Assembly (NCBI GenBank): GCA_037127255.1
Contig: JBANSL010000001.1
Span: 29,196,501 to 29,260,500 of the forward strand
Direction: 5' to 3'
DNA from: Persicaria tinctoria
Lineage: Eukaryota > Streptophyta > Magnoliopsida > Caryophyllales > Polygonaceae
DNA length: 64,000 bases
The position numbers were made by a program, and so were the translations under genes. Below, piece by piece: positions 32,560 to 44,174 of this stretch; positions within the stretch are counted from its first letter, which is position 1; each line of letters opens with the position of its first letter. The notes beneath the pieces are model-generated. The model saw only the letters and a program-made list of their open reading frames with translations, was not told the DNA's origin and searched no databases.

Positions 32560-34600
32560 TAGCCCTCCGTGTCATACGATATATCTTTGGTGACAGTGTC
32601 ACCACATGTTTTTTCACTGGATTTTCCTTTGGTTACAGTGTATATGACCTTGTTTTTATAGTGGTGACAATGTCTATGACCCTGTATTTATTTTGGTTAC
32701 AGCGTCTATTAGGGTTTTCCTTTGATTATAGTGCATGTGACCATTTTTCATAGTGGTGACAGTGTCTATAACCCTGTTTTAATAGTGATGACAACGTCTA
32801 TGACTCTCTTACCCATTCATATATTGAAGGAGAATTGTCTACCTAATATCTTTTGGCTTCTGATTAGCCCTTTTAGGGTTTGTGCTTACCTTGTCCTAAG
32901 GTTTTCTATTTGGTGACATCAATCATCTCTTAACGACGTACTGTACTTAATATTTTAGGGTTTAGGATTTAGGGTTTAGGGCCTTGGCCCTAAACCATAC
33001 TGTACATCACATGTTCTTTTGGCATCTCATTAGTCCTTTTAGAGTTTGTGCTTCCCTTTTTCTTGGGGTTTCCTTTGATTACAGTGTCTATGAACATTTT
33101 TCATAGTGGTGAGAATGTCTATAAATCTGTTTTTATTTTGGTTACAACGTATATAGGGGTTTCCTTTTGATTACAGTGGCTATGACACTGTTTTTATTTT
33201 CATTACAGTGTCTACGACCCTCTTACCCATTCATATATTAGAGGAGAATTGTCACCACTTTTATTTTGGCTTCTCATTAGCCCCTATAGGGGTTGTGCTT
33301 CCCTTATCATATTATTTCTCTTTGATTACAGTGTCTATGACCATGTTTTTATAGTGGTGGCAATATCTATTACTTTATTTTTATTATGGGGACAACAGTA
33401 GTTACATTTTTAATTTTTTTAATTGTGGCGACACTACTTTAAAAAAATCTAGAAAAATAGAAATTAGAAATTAGAGAAGAACTGTCATCACATGTATTTT
33501 GACTTCTCATTAGCCCCTATAGGGTTTGTGCTTCCCATTTCCCAGGGTTTTCTTTTTATTACAGTGTCTATGACCCCCCTTTTTTTATAGTGGTGACAGT
33601 GTCTATGACCTTGATTTTATTTTGGTTACATCGTCTATGACCCTCTTAAGCTTTTACTCATTCATATATTAGAAGAGAACTGTCACCACTTAAATTTTGA
33701 CTTCTTATTAGCCTCTATAGGGTTTGTGCTCCCTCGTCCTAGGGTTTTCCTTTGGTTATAGTGTCTACGACTCTGTGTTGATTTTGATTACAACGTCTAT
33801 GACTCTCTAACTGATTCATATATTAAAGGAGAACTATCACCACATGAATATCGGCTTCTCATTAGCCCCTATAGGGTTTGTGCTTCCCTTTTCCTAGGGT
33901 TTTCCTTTGATTACAGTATCTATGAACCTTTTTTCATAGTGGCGACAGTGTCTATAAAGCCGTTTTTATTTTGGTTAAAGCGTCTATAGAGTTTTCCTTT
34001 TGATTACAGTGTCTATGACTTTATTGTTATCGTTGTGATAGTGGCTATGACACTTTTTATTTTGATTACAGTGTCTATGACACTCTTACCTATTCATGTA
34101 TTAGAGAAGAACTGTCGCCACATTTATTTTGACTTTTCATTAGCCTCTATAGGGTTTGTGCTTCCTTTATTATATGATTTTCTTTTAATTACAGTGTTTA
34201 TGACTATGTTTTTATAGTGGTGACAGTATCTATGACTTTAATTTTTTATAGTGGTTACAACAGTAGTTACATTTTTAATTTTTTTTTATTGTGGTGACAC
34301 TACTTTAAAAAAATCTTGAAAACTAGAAATTAGAAATTAGAGAAGAATTGTCACCAGATGTATTTTAGCTTCTCATTAGCATTTTAGGGTCTGTGCTTCC
34401 CTTGTTCTAGAATTTTCCTTGGGTTACAATGTCTATGACCCTGTTTTTATAGTGGTGACAGCGTCTATGACCCCGTTTTTATAGTGGTGACAGCGTCTAT
34501 GACCCCGTTTTTATAGTGGTGACAGCGTCTATAACCCCATTTTTATAGTGGTGACAGTGTCTGTAACCTTGTTTTTATTTCGGGCTCGATCGGCTCGTTT
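32560..34600. repeat. degenerate satellite-like array, main part
   Basis: The landmark 'attagcccctatagggtttg' with 'tgcttccctt' recurs at about 32860, 33030, 33268, 33506, 33707, 33858, 34137 and 34370. Between landmarks lie 30-40 bp sub-repeats of 'tagtggtgacagtgtctatg'. Unit length varies between about 150 and 280 bp. From 34440 to 34560 four sub-repeats follow head to tail with very few changes. Confidence 0.85.
32954..32994. repeat. short interstitial telomere-like repeat
   Basis: TTTAGGG, TTTAGGA, TTTAGGG, TTTAGGG in a row (32954-32981), then an inverted CCCTAAA at 32988-32994, forming a small palindrome around ggccttggcc. Confidence 0.8.
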
Positions 34601-35515
34601 AAGCTGAAAATAAAGATCATAAGCTGAAAATATATATGTTTTTAGTGATGGTTTCATTTGCATTAAATTATGGCTTATTATATAACAATACTATTGGATT
34701 TGGATGCTTTTTTGTAACAAAGACTTTGACATTGTGACATTGGGTGCAGTAATGAACAGAGGTTTAAATTGCTCGCCAACTAGCGCCGCCAGGAGAGATC
34801 GGCGGTGGAAAGAGATGGCGAGTGAGATTGGCGGAGGGGAGACGCGAGAAACAGATGAACGGGGAGATGCGAACAGATGTGAACAATTTTATAAGGGTAG
34901 GGGCAAAGTTAGAAATTGTGGACACTCTCGTAATTTTTTCCCTTTTTTGTCACAGGGCTTAATTTTTGTCCAAAATATGAACACTTAACAAATTCACCCT
35001 TCCATAAATATGCAATATTCTCAAAGAATAAATCATTCTCAAAATATATCATATAAATAGAGAAGCTATTAGGGTTAAAACAAAAATAATTTGATAATAA
35101 ACCAAGTTAGTAAATATTTTCCCTAGATACACCCGTTTTCACTATTTTTAAATTAGATTATAAGGTTCATTTATTTCCTCTCAAGGTTTTATTTCCTAAT
35201 AAAGAATTCTTAACATATGCTCTTACGACACACAATAGACAAATCGATTTAAAAATACTTTTTTAAAATTCACTTATTTTTACTTAGGATTTTCTCTCTT
35301 TTTTTTCTCTAATAAAAGAATTTTATGGATCAAATTCGGAAATAGGACAGATAATCTTCATCGGATTCGAAACTGTACGAGTCTTGTGGCTAAATTGTAC
35401 TGGTAAGTTCTGCCATGCGGATTGCGGATTGCGGATTGCGGATTGTGGGGGTTTGGAGGAATCTCCAAACACTGAAACCAAACACGCCTCATAGTTCTGA
35501 ATTTCTGAATAATTA
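34601..35515. other. gene-free stretch
   Basis: No recognisable gene or terminal repeat. There is a GC-richer patch at 34770-34870 with a 94-codon open frame without known motifs, and a triple 'gcggattgcggatt' duplication at about 35417-35445. Confidence 0.4.
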
Positions 35516-38500
35516 TCTATATCTATATCTATATCTATACTTAAATGCAAAGAGTTTTGGCTGACATGGCAGCTCCTCCTTAATTCATTCCTCTTCGTCC
35601 AATGAGATTTTATTTTTCTTCCAATTATTTTTTGCCTTTTTTTTCTTTCAATTTTCACCCAAAACATACCTAGGTTGTGACTTGTGAGACCTCTTCCTCC
35701 GCCCAGCCAAACCTCCTACTCGACGTTTTGCAAAGTACCGCGAGGCAGCACAAGGTCTTCGTCTTCCTCCTCCGCCGAGGTTATGCCGCTCCTCCTCCTC
35801 CTCCGCCGAGGTTATGCCGCTCCTCCTCCTCCGTCGATCCTCTGTTCCTTCGCTCTTCCTCCTCCGCCGTCGGTGAGTTTATACCCCCTTCTCCTCTTCT
35901 TCGTCTTTCAGTGCTTCTCGGCTTGCCCCCTTTCTCCTTTCCGTTATGTAGTGTCTCTTCTCCCTCCGACACCCTCCGGCTTGTGAACGACATCGATGAT
36001 TGTGAGTTCACACCGGTAGGTATTTGTCCTATTTTTCATTTCAATTTTTTGAAATTTAGGATTTAGGATTTGGATTTGGGGATTTTGTGAGTTGTTTTGG
36101 GATTTGATTGGATTGAAATTTTAAATTTAGGGTTAGAGATTGAAATTTTATATTTAGGATTTAACGTCTTATATTTGTTGATTACAATGGATTTTGATCC
36201 CTTGAGAAGTGATTTGTGTTAGCCCTTCTCTCTCCGGTTGATTTGTGTTAGCCCACACCACATTCTATATATATAGATACACATTTGGATTGGTTTCTAC
36301 TCTTTACTGTCATGAAATTAACGTTATTTATGGTGATCATCATATAGCATCAATCACAATACAAGCTGGTAAGTATTTGTATGCATAAATAATTGCCTGC
36401 AGGTTGGCCTGTTGTGTTCGTTTAAGTATTTGTATGCATAAATAATTCATATATTAATATTTTATGTATTACTTAATGTAGAAAAATGAAGAAATTTTGT
36501 TGATGTGAAAAATTCATTATATTTGTTACTCTTGATCATTTCAGCTTGGATGTCCATATATTTCTTTTGAAGTAGCTTTTTTTTGGTCAAAATTGGGTCT
36601 AAGTAACTTGGAATGAGATCCAATGGAATTTGATTTTTTTAACTTCATGTGAAGTTTAGAGAATCTTAATCAACCACAAATTTAAAATAGATTCAGCTTT
36701 TTTTTTTAGGGTTTATATATAGATTTGGTATAACAGTTGAACTCCACAAATCTTGCTTTCAAATGTTGAACTTATAATTGATGGGTTTGGATTGTCTCCT
36801 ATTGCTGAAACTTATAGGCCCATGAAATCAGTCCTTTGTACTGATACTAATTTCTACAATATATATGATATGTTTGACAACCGATTAAGCATGCGCCGCC
36901 GAGGGATTCCCACAATTTACAATGACTAAAGCGCGGAATCAGTGGATTCAGATTCAAGCGGTAAGATTGGCATAAGAACACTACATACCATAGATACCAT
37001 CGTCTGTTTGACAATATATGCGATATCCGACAGCTTCATGTGTTCAATAATTGCAAATAGAGTACAGATTGATTTTCTTGAGCATGTTTACTTTGCATTC
37101 TCTAGCTATGCAAAGGGATAAAATTTTCTATCACTTATATATTTCTCCATTACTCAACTTAATTTTTAGAATAATAAATTTATGAAATGTCTTAAACAAT
37201 CATCTAAAAGAAAAGCAATATTGAATAATTTAATGGGTTCTTTATCAACTAAAACATCTCCGACTTTATTGTCAAGATTTTCCCAAATTCTAGAATCATA
37301 GATATCCAATTAATATCTAATATCTTCATTATATATTATGTCATGCTTATTAATATTGTTAATCCCAACATAGATATTTTTTCAGCCCTTATATTGTCAT
37401 TACATTGGCTTTACAATCATGTCAGTTGTATGCTGTTGTCTCGAGGGTTACAAGCAAAGTCGGCTTGAGTCATTTTGTGAATTTATAGCTAATATGTGGT
37501 TCAATGGTATTATGGAAGTTTACAACTGAGTCATTTTGTGAATTTATTCTTCTTTTTTGTCTCAATAGGTAATTGCTTTCAATATACGTGCAAGAAGGGT
37601 AGCTTCTCTAATGAGAGGTTCATTGGTATAGAGGTTGATGGCTTCTGGTAAGGTTCATGAGCTGTGTTGTTAGAATTGTTGTTGCTTATATACATTTGGC
37701 TGGATGGAGGAAATGATAAAGATTTGTACGTTGTACTTCAGCTATGCCAAGTATGGACTAATGTTTGAACAACTACTTGGCGACAGGTTTACAATTACAT
37801 TAAGGTATTCTGGAATTGTGTATCCCATACTTACGTTCATTCCCTTATTCCTTATTAAGTTTTATCTGATGCACCCCTTGCTTGGTTGACTGTGCAGAGG
37901 GGTTGTTGCTGACTCCGAAGACACCATCAGAGCTTCTTTGTTTGATTTGGGAAAATATGGATTCATCAACTATTTTGGTCTACAGGTAGTTCTCGGTCAC
38001 CCTTTGTTTTGTCATCATGAATTTCTTATTTATGTTGTTTCTTTTGACCAGTTTGTTTTTGCCAATGAGTGATAACCGATGAGCTTTTTGTGCTTTTTAT
38101 TCTTATATTCAGTTGCTCAACATGAAAATTCTTATTTGTGGGATATTCTCTGGTAAATGGTAGATCTACTTTAGATAGTGGATGAACTACTTTAGATATT
38201 ATTTGGCAAGACTTTTTAAGTGTTTTCATTTTTCTATAATCACTTTCAAATGAATTTTGTATACCTGATAAGAGAACAAACTGCAAATGCATAAATTGGC
38301 TCTTTAGGATTTAGTTAGTGATGCCGAGTTCTATACACCTGAAGCCATATCTTATTTCTGTGGTTCCATATTTGATCTGTTTAGGATTGATTTTGTTATA
38401 AAATTCCACTTAGTTAATTCAGTTTCATTGATTCTTTTCTATAATACATTCTTTGTAATTCATTATCTATAATTCCTAATTCTTTATTTTTTGATTTTGT

Positions 38501-38897
38501 AGCTGTAAATCTGTTTTAAATTTCATTTCGTTAACTCGGATTCTAAAATTCATTTCATGTAATTCGATTTTATTCTAACATTCAGTTTATGTAATTCAGT
38601 TCCTTAATGGCGTTTCTAAAATTCAGCATCTTCAAATCTTTCTACATTTCATATATGTAATTCAGCTTCCATGATTAATTTTCATCCTCATTCTTCCATT
38701 TTCTCCAGGATTTGCATGAACGAAGCCTACATCGCCTCGATCTGTGCCTTTTCAAAACACATGTCGTTCAATAACAATGTTTTTTTAGACTTTCCAAACA
38801 TTTGTTTATATTGTATTTGGTCATTCCTTATAATAAAGATTTTATATTCTCATTTTTTTTCCATCGCATCCGCGCCATGGCGCGGGTATAACACTAG
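35516..38897 (+). mobile_element. Helitron
   Basis: The 3' end is textbook: a ccgcgccatggcgcgg hairpin, then gtataacaCTAG followed by T (38866-38898). The 5' end is the TC within repeated TCTATA at 35516-35534, after an A, followed by a ggctgacatggcagc segment often seen at plant Helitron starts. The exact first base among the repeats is uncertain. No Rep/helicase is found. The interior has GC-rich leader-like sequence (35680-36010) and isolated exon-like pieces. Confidence 0.75.
37898..37985 (+). pseudogene. isolated exon-like fragment inside the Helitron
   Basis: Bounded by tgtgcag on the left and CAG|GTAG on the right, this 88-bp segment is open in one frame: GVVADSEDTIRASLFDLGKY. The pattern slightly resembles an OB-fold strand of replication protein A-like proteins, which Helitrons often carry, but it is too short to assign. 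It could equally be a captured host exon. Confidence 0.25.
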
Positions 38898-38929
38898 TAA
38901 TATATTAATGTACATGATTGGTGTGTAAC

Positions 38930-39366
38930 TAGACCTGTCAAAACACAACCCGACCCGGTGACCCGACCCGACCGACAAGAAAAATTCCCGACCCGAACCC
39001 GAAAATTTTGACCCGAATTTTTTTTTTCGACCCGAACCCGAAAAACCCGAAATTTTCCGGGTAATCTGGGTTTCGACCCGGTGACCCGATTGACTCGGTA
39101 ATTTTGACCCGATTTACCCGGTTGATTTATAATTATATATAATTAATTTTTTTTATATATAATTAAAATTTATCACAAAATTATCAAATAATGGTTTTTT
39201 TAATTTAAAAAGGAAAAAATTGACAAACCCGAAATCGACCCGAACCCGACCCGAAACCCGATCAAACCCGAGTTCGAGTCAACCCGAAAAACCCGAAACC
39301 TGTTTCACCCGAAATCCGAAGTGACCCAACCCAAACCCGATCCGAATGACCCGTTTGACAGGTCAA
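38930..39366. mobile_element. hAT-type non-autonomous element, TSD TGTGTAAC
   Basis: Termini TAGACCTGTCAAA and TTTGACAGGTCAA (one mismatch), with an exact 8-bp duplication at 38922-38929 and 39367-39374. The interior is rich in gacccga repeats. No coding region. Confidence 0.9.
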
Positions 39367-39396
39367 TGTGTAACACATTTTTTTGGTTATTCACTA

Positions 39397-39422
39397 CTAG
39401 TCCTCGACGCACACTTAGTGCG
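39397..39422 (-). mobile_element. Helitron 3' terminus, reverse strand
   Basis: On the minus strand a cgcac/gtgcg hairpin is followed by tcgaggaCTAG and then T. The body would extend to the right; I did not find its 5' end. Confidence 0.5.
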
Positions 39423-40419
39423 ATTTTTTAAAATTAATAAAAATTTGATATTTAAACAATGTATAAAAATGTTTGTAATCGTCCATTAAAGACTAATTAC
39501 CACTATACTATATTTTAAATTTTTTAAATGAATATAAGTTTTGTATTAACATCAGTTTAACTAAATAATTTTTTTTAATATTTTTAATTGTTATATCAAT
39601 TTAAAAAATTTAATAAAACAAGAAGAAATCAAAATATGTATATTCTTTCAATTAATTTTAATTAAGAAAACTTTTGCAATAAAACCCGTTCTATTAAATA
39701 TAAACTTCTAAAATAAACCAAACTATAAAAAAAAAAAGATTTAGTAAAATTATATTAACGAAAGTTTATTAGATCATCTCCCACTTTCGGGTAAAAACTG
39801 AGTTTTGGCCTATTTTTGCTCCGCCAAAACCCAATTTGACATATTTCTTTTTAGCCTATTTCAAAATGAAATGCTAAATTTAACTTCTTCTTTTGGAAGG
39901 CCAAATGTAATTTTATTTTAAAATTATATATTTTAATTGATTAATATTTATATAAATCTATAAATAATACAATTAAATATATATTATATAATTATGATTT
40001 TTAATTAAAAATAAAAGTTGTAGGATTGTAAAAATATTCAAAACTTCTTCGATATGACTATAAAGATATAATGGAGTGATGGAAATGGGATGGGAAAGTG
40101 AAAATTTACATTAATATTTATAGGTAGTTTAGTTTAGTCTATCAAAATTGGCCTACAAAGAAACTATAAAATCATATAATAGGTCAAAAGAGAATATTTT
40201 ATAAAATATTTTCTTTTGATAGAGTATTTTCCCTTACCGGTATGACCTACCTGGCGGAGGGTTCCCTTGGAAAGGTAAAATTGGAAGCAATAATTTTTAA
40301 GGCTTTTTGGTGGTGTTATATGATTAACAATTAATAGAATTAACATAAATTCATAGAATTATGATATTTGATGAAATTGGGTAATATCTTATAAAATAAT
40401 ATATCGATATCTAATGATA
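39423..40419. other. AT-rich stretch without a gene
   Basis: Very AT-rich. It possibly belongs to the body of the reverse-strand Helitron ending at 39397. No gene is seen. Confidence 0.35.
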
Positions 40420-40450
40420 CTAGTGTAGGTCCCATCCCGTGCACGCAGAA
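40420..40450 (-). mobile_element. second Helitron-like 3' terminus, reverse strand
   Basis: On the minus strand a gcgtgcacggg palindrome is followed by atgggacctacaCTAG and T. The hairpin is weaker than at 38866. Confidence 0.4.
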
Positions 40451-40579
40451 TATATTAATACAATATTTTAGATAGATTTCAATAAATAAAAAATATAAAT
40501 CATTTTTTCCACCAAAAAATAATATTGATATAAATAAAATTAGTTCGACAGATTATATATAATATATACATATCTTTTA

Positions 40580-42710
40580 GGGTAAACTGTAGGAAACCAC
40601 CCCTAAAATACACCGTATTGCTCAAAACCACCCCTAATATAGCTAATTGCCGGAAACCACCCTTTAAAACCCTTCTGTTAGCAATCAACCACCCCTTTTA
40701 GACTTCCATCCAAATCTCAGTTAGATTTATGAAATTACAAAAATACCCCTGATTTTTTAATGTATTTTAATGAAGAGAAAGGATACCCAGTAACCTCCCT
40801 TCTTCCTTCGTGCCAAGTACAATATCAATTTCAAAGGGTGGGTGATGATGATTGAGGAGCATAAATCTCTACGATTTTTGTCCGGAATAAAGTGAGAAAT
40901 TGAATATTAACACTAAAGGGTAAGAGGAAACTGGAGTTTCCATGTCATGTCAAAACTTTGAGGTTTTGTTGATTTCAAGTCGGGGGGGAATTTTAGATCT
41001 AGATATTTTGCAATTTAGCCATTAATAAGTCTTTGGGTTCAAGAAGATGCGTTGTTTGTGAGTCAATATCAGTTCTAGAAACTAAGCTTTTGGTTGTGTT
41101 TTGAGGGTTGAATCTCTACTGCGCTTTTGAAATTGAGGAATTGCATTTGAGGGGGGAAGGGGGTTTTTGAACATAGATTGAAAAGCTGCGTTTTTTTTAT
41201 TGATGATGAATCTCTACTATTTTTCTTTTGGAATATGGGTTTATGTAACCATAATCTCTATTTGGTTTATTTCCTTCATATCTACCATGAAATTGATGGT
41301 TGTTTAGTTTTTGGGGTTGAAGTGAAGCACTAGCAGCTGTGTTCTCTTCGGGGGTTAATTTTCAATTGTGTTTCTTTTGAAATTTGGGTTTATGTAATAT
41401 CTCAATTTACTTTGGTTTCTCTCCGATCTAGTATGAATCTTAGTATGAATCTGCAATTTTTGTGTGTTCTGCTTTTTTTCCCCATATTGGCTATGGTGTA
41501 CAGGTAAAGGAGAAGAAGAAAGGCAGGAGGCATTAAACCCTTTCTTTTCATTAAATTAAAATACATTAAAAAGGGATAATTGGTTATATATCCTCACAAA
41601 ATTTTCCAATTAGTTATATATCCCTCAAATATTTAAAATATGGTATTTATCCCTTAAATGGTAAAAAAATTATTTATATATCCAAATTGTAATTTCTTTT
41701 AATTAAAATTAAAATAAATCATTAAATCACCAATGATCATTCATCCCGATCTTTCACATCTCTCCTTCCTCCACTGGTCGGGTCTTGAACGACGGCCTCC
41801 GATTAGCCAATGTCGACGACTTGGATTTCGACATCTTTAGATTCAACAACGCATGTGTTGACTCTTTCCGCCGACGAAGGTATTGGAATTGGCAAATGGA
41901 AGACGACAAGAGGTCAGGCACTATAGGAGTACTAGAGTAGTCGACGTCGAAGGCGGAGTTTTCGTGGAATTCGCCGAGGAGTATGTTGGTCGAACATGAA
42001 CGATTTCACGTATTGGGCGACAATAACATCACTTCCATTTCCATAAATCGACGAACTAATTGTTAATTGTAAGGTTTTAGTTTGGAAAATTTGATTAGGT
42101 TTTAGAAGAGAAAGCCAACGGATTAGGGAAAGAAAGGTTTGACATTCAATTCGCCCGATAGATTCTCAAGTTGAAGGAGACAGAATGAGCATTGCCAAAA
42201 AAAATGAGAGGGAAAAAGCAAGAATCCAGCCAAATGTGGCCTGATTTGGGACCGAGGAATGGCTGCGATTGTGCATTTCCGGTGTAGTCTTTTTCATTTT
42301 CCGGTGGCCGTCTTCTATGGTTCCCCTTAATTAAAGGTTAGAATTGATATTTCATATTCAGTGAGTCATTTTAATTGTTATTTTCTTACTTTTAATTGTT
42401 ATTTTGAAGAAGAAAATACAATTTGGATACATAAATAGTTCTTTTATTAAGTAAGGGATAAATAACTTATTTTAAAGATTCTAAGGATATATAACTCATT
42501 TATAAAATTTAGAGGGATATATAACCAATTTTCCCTTTAAAAAAATAGGGGTATTTTGCACAGATTTAACGGTGATTTGGATGGAAGTCTAAAAGGGGTG
42601 GTTGATTGCTAACGGAAGGGTTTTAAAGGGTTGTTTCCGGTAATTAGCTATATTAGGAGTGGTTTTGAGCAATACGGTATATTTTAAGGGTGGTTTTCTG
42701 CAGTTTATCC
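40580..42710. mobile_element. Mutator-like element C (long TIR)
   Basis: Inverted repeats of about 140 bp begin GGGTAAACTG and end CAGTTTATCC. The 9-bp duplication TATCTTTTA is exact (40571-40579 and 42711-42719). No transposase is present. The interior 40740-41560 is gene-like non-coding sequence, and element D is nested at 41573-42535. Confidence 0.9.
41573..42535. mobile_element. Mutator-like element D nested in C
   Basis: Arms GGGATAATTGGTTATATATC and the inverse of GGGAAAATTGGTTATATATC, about 120 bp each. The 9-bp flanks (cattaaaaa and tttaaaaaa) match at 7 of 9 positions, so the duplication is only probable. The interior 41740-42300 is distinctly less AT-rich and may be a captured gene fragment. 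Confidence 0.7.
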
Positions 42711-42963
42711 TATCTTTTATTTAGATTATCTCCAAATATAAATAAAATTCACATTTATAAGGTAAAATATTTTTTTTTCTAATCTATTATTAAGTAAATA
42801 TCATATAGTTTTATAGATAGCCGGTCTTTAAAACTATTTTAATCTTTTTTTATATTAAATATGTAGTATATATATTTATTTCGTTAGTTTACTAAAATAT
42901 ATATGCATGGATGGATTATGGCTACATAAAATTTTATTAATTTATTTTGTCCTAAAAATAACA

Positions 42964-43786
42964 GGGAAAACTAATTAAAATACCACCACCTTTGGGGGTA
43001 TGGTAAAAATATATCCCCAACTTTCAAATGTAATAAAAATATCCCGACCTTTGAGAGTAGTGGTAATATATTACCACGAGTTTTTCACGAGTAAAAAATG
43101 ATGACATAAGGCAGCCTATGTGGATTTTTTTAACAAGGGTTTTTTTGAACGATTTTCTTAGAAAAAAATAAAAAATTGGACTGGATTCATACATAACGCA
43201 TTTTCCTCCCTCCTATTTTCTTATGTGGACGCTTCTTGAACTGTCTTCTAGGTCTTCCCGGTAGCTAATGGTTCCCTTTTCAAAGACAGTCTTCCTCCCT
43301 CGTGGTCGCTTATCTTAAGCTGTCTCTCTCACATCTTCTTTCTCTTTGATTCGTTCACGAATTTGACTGAGAGTAAGTTTTTTTCTCCTCTTCGTTGTTG
43401 TTGTCGGTTTAGTTTTGTTGTCGGGTTGGTGTTAGGAATAGTCATGTTTTGTTGATTTGAGGCAATTTTGACCGGATTATTTGCTTTGTTGAATCAATTT
43501 TGTTTTTCGGGTTTAATTTTGTTGTTGGTTTATTTTTTCCTATGGAAATCGTTCAAGAAAATCCAGTTTTAGTGCTATATAATTTGTAAAAAAAGCTTCC
43601 ACGCATGCTGCCTTGTTAAAAAAAAATCCGCGTAGGTTGTCTTATCAACATTTTTTACCCATTAGAAAACTCGTGGTAATATATTACCACTACCCTTAAA
43701 GGTCGGGATATTTTTATTACATTTGAAAGATGAGGATATATTTTTACCATACCCCCAAAGGTGGAGATATTTTAATTAGTTTTCCC
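42964..43786. mobile_element. Mutator-like element E
   Basis: Inverted repeats of about 135 bp begin GGGAAAACTAATT and end AATTAGTTTTCCC. The 9-bp flanks AAAATAACA and AAAATAATA match at 8 of 9. The interior (43190-43560) is leader/intron-like and may be captured. Confidence 0.85.
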
Positions 43787-44143
43787 AAAATAATATAGAT
43801 ATAAGTAAAATAACAATTATTAAATAATTATTTTGATATAAGTAATTATTCCCACCATAAAGTAATCTAGATATAAATAAAATAGCACCTATCAAAATAT
43901 TATGGGGGTGTTTGGGAAAGGGTGGGCGGGGTGGCGGAGGTTGCAAATTTTATCTCGGGAACCGGGTCTGTGTTTGGTGAGAGGTGGAGGGGATGGTGGC
44001 GGTGGGGGTTATTGGGGTGACGGAGGTGGAGAGTGGGTTGATTCTCCTATCTTCAATTCGAAGATGGAAGGGGATGGAGAAAATTATACCATGCAATTGG
44101 AAAACATTTGCCCCTGACCCTTGGACTCCCCCCTCCCCGCTCG
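43787..44143. other. spacer with a possible transposon terminus
   Basis: At 43902 a gggggtgtttgggaaagg sequence follows att-at, which resembles a PIF/Harbinger terminal repeat. No matching right end was found, so this is only a suggestion. Confidence 0.25.
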
Positions 44144-44150
44144 TATATAA
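44144..44150 (+). promoter_or_regulatory. TATA box
   Basis: cgtatataacacgcc is followed by a C/T-rich start region (ctcttctcgctctcatcagtc), a typical plant core promoter. Confidence 0.5.
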
Positions 44151-44174
44151 CACGCCTCTCCTCTTCTCGCTCTC

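Noticed and set aside
35677..36066. Plus-strand ORF with proline and serine runs inside the Helitron
   Set aside because: The open frame is caused by C/T-rich triplet repeats (tcctcctcc); likely untranslated leader sequence. Kept only as Helitron interior.
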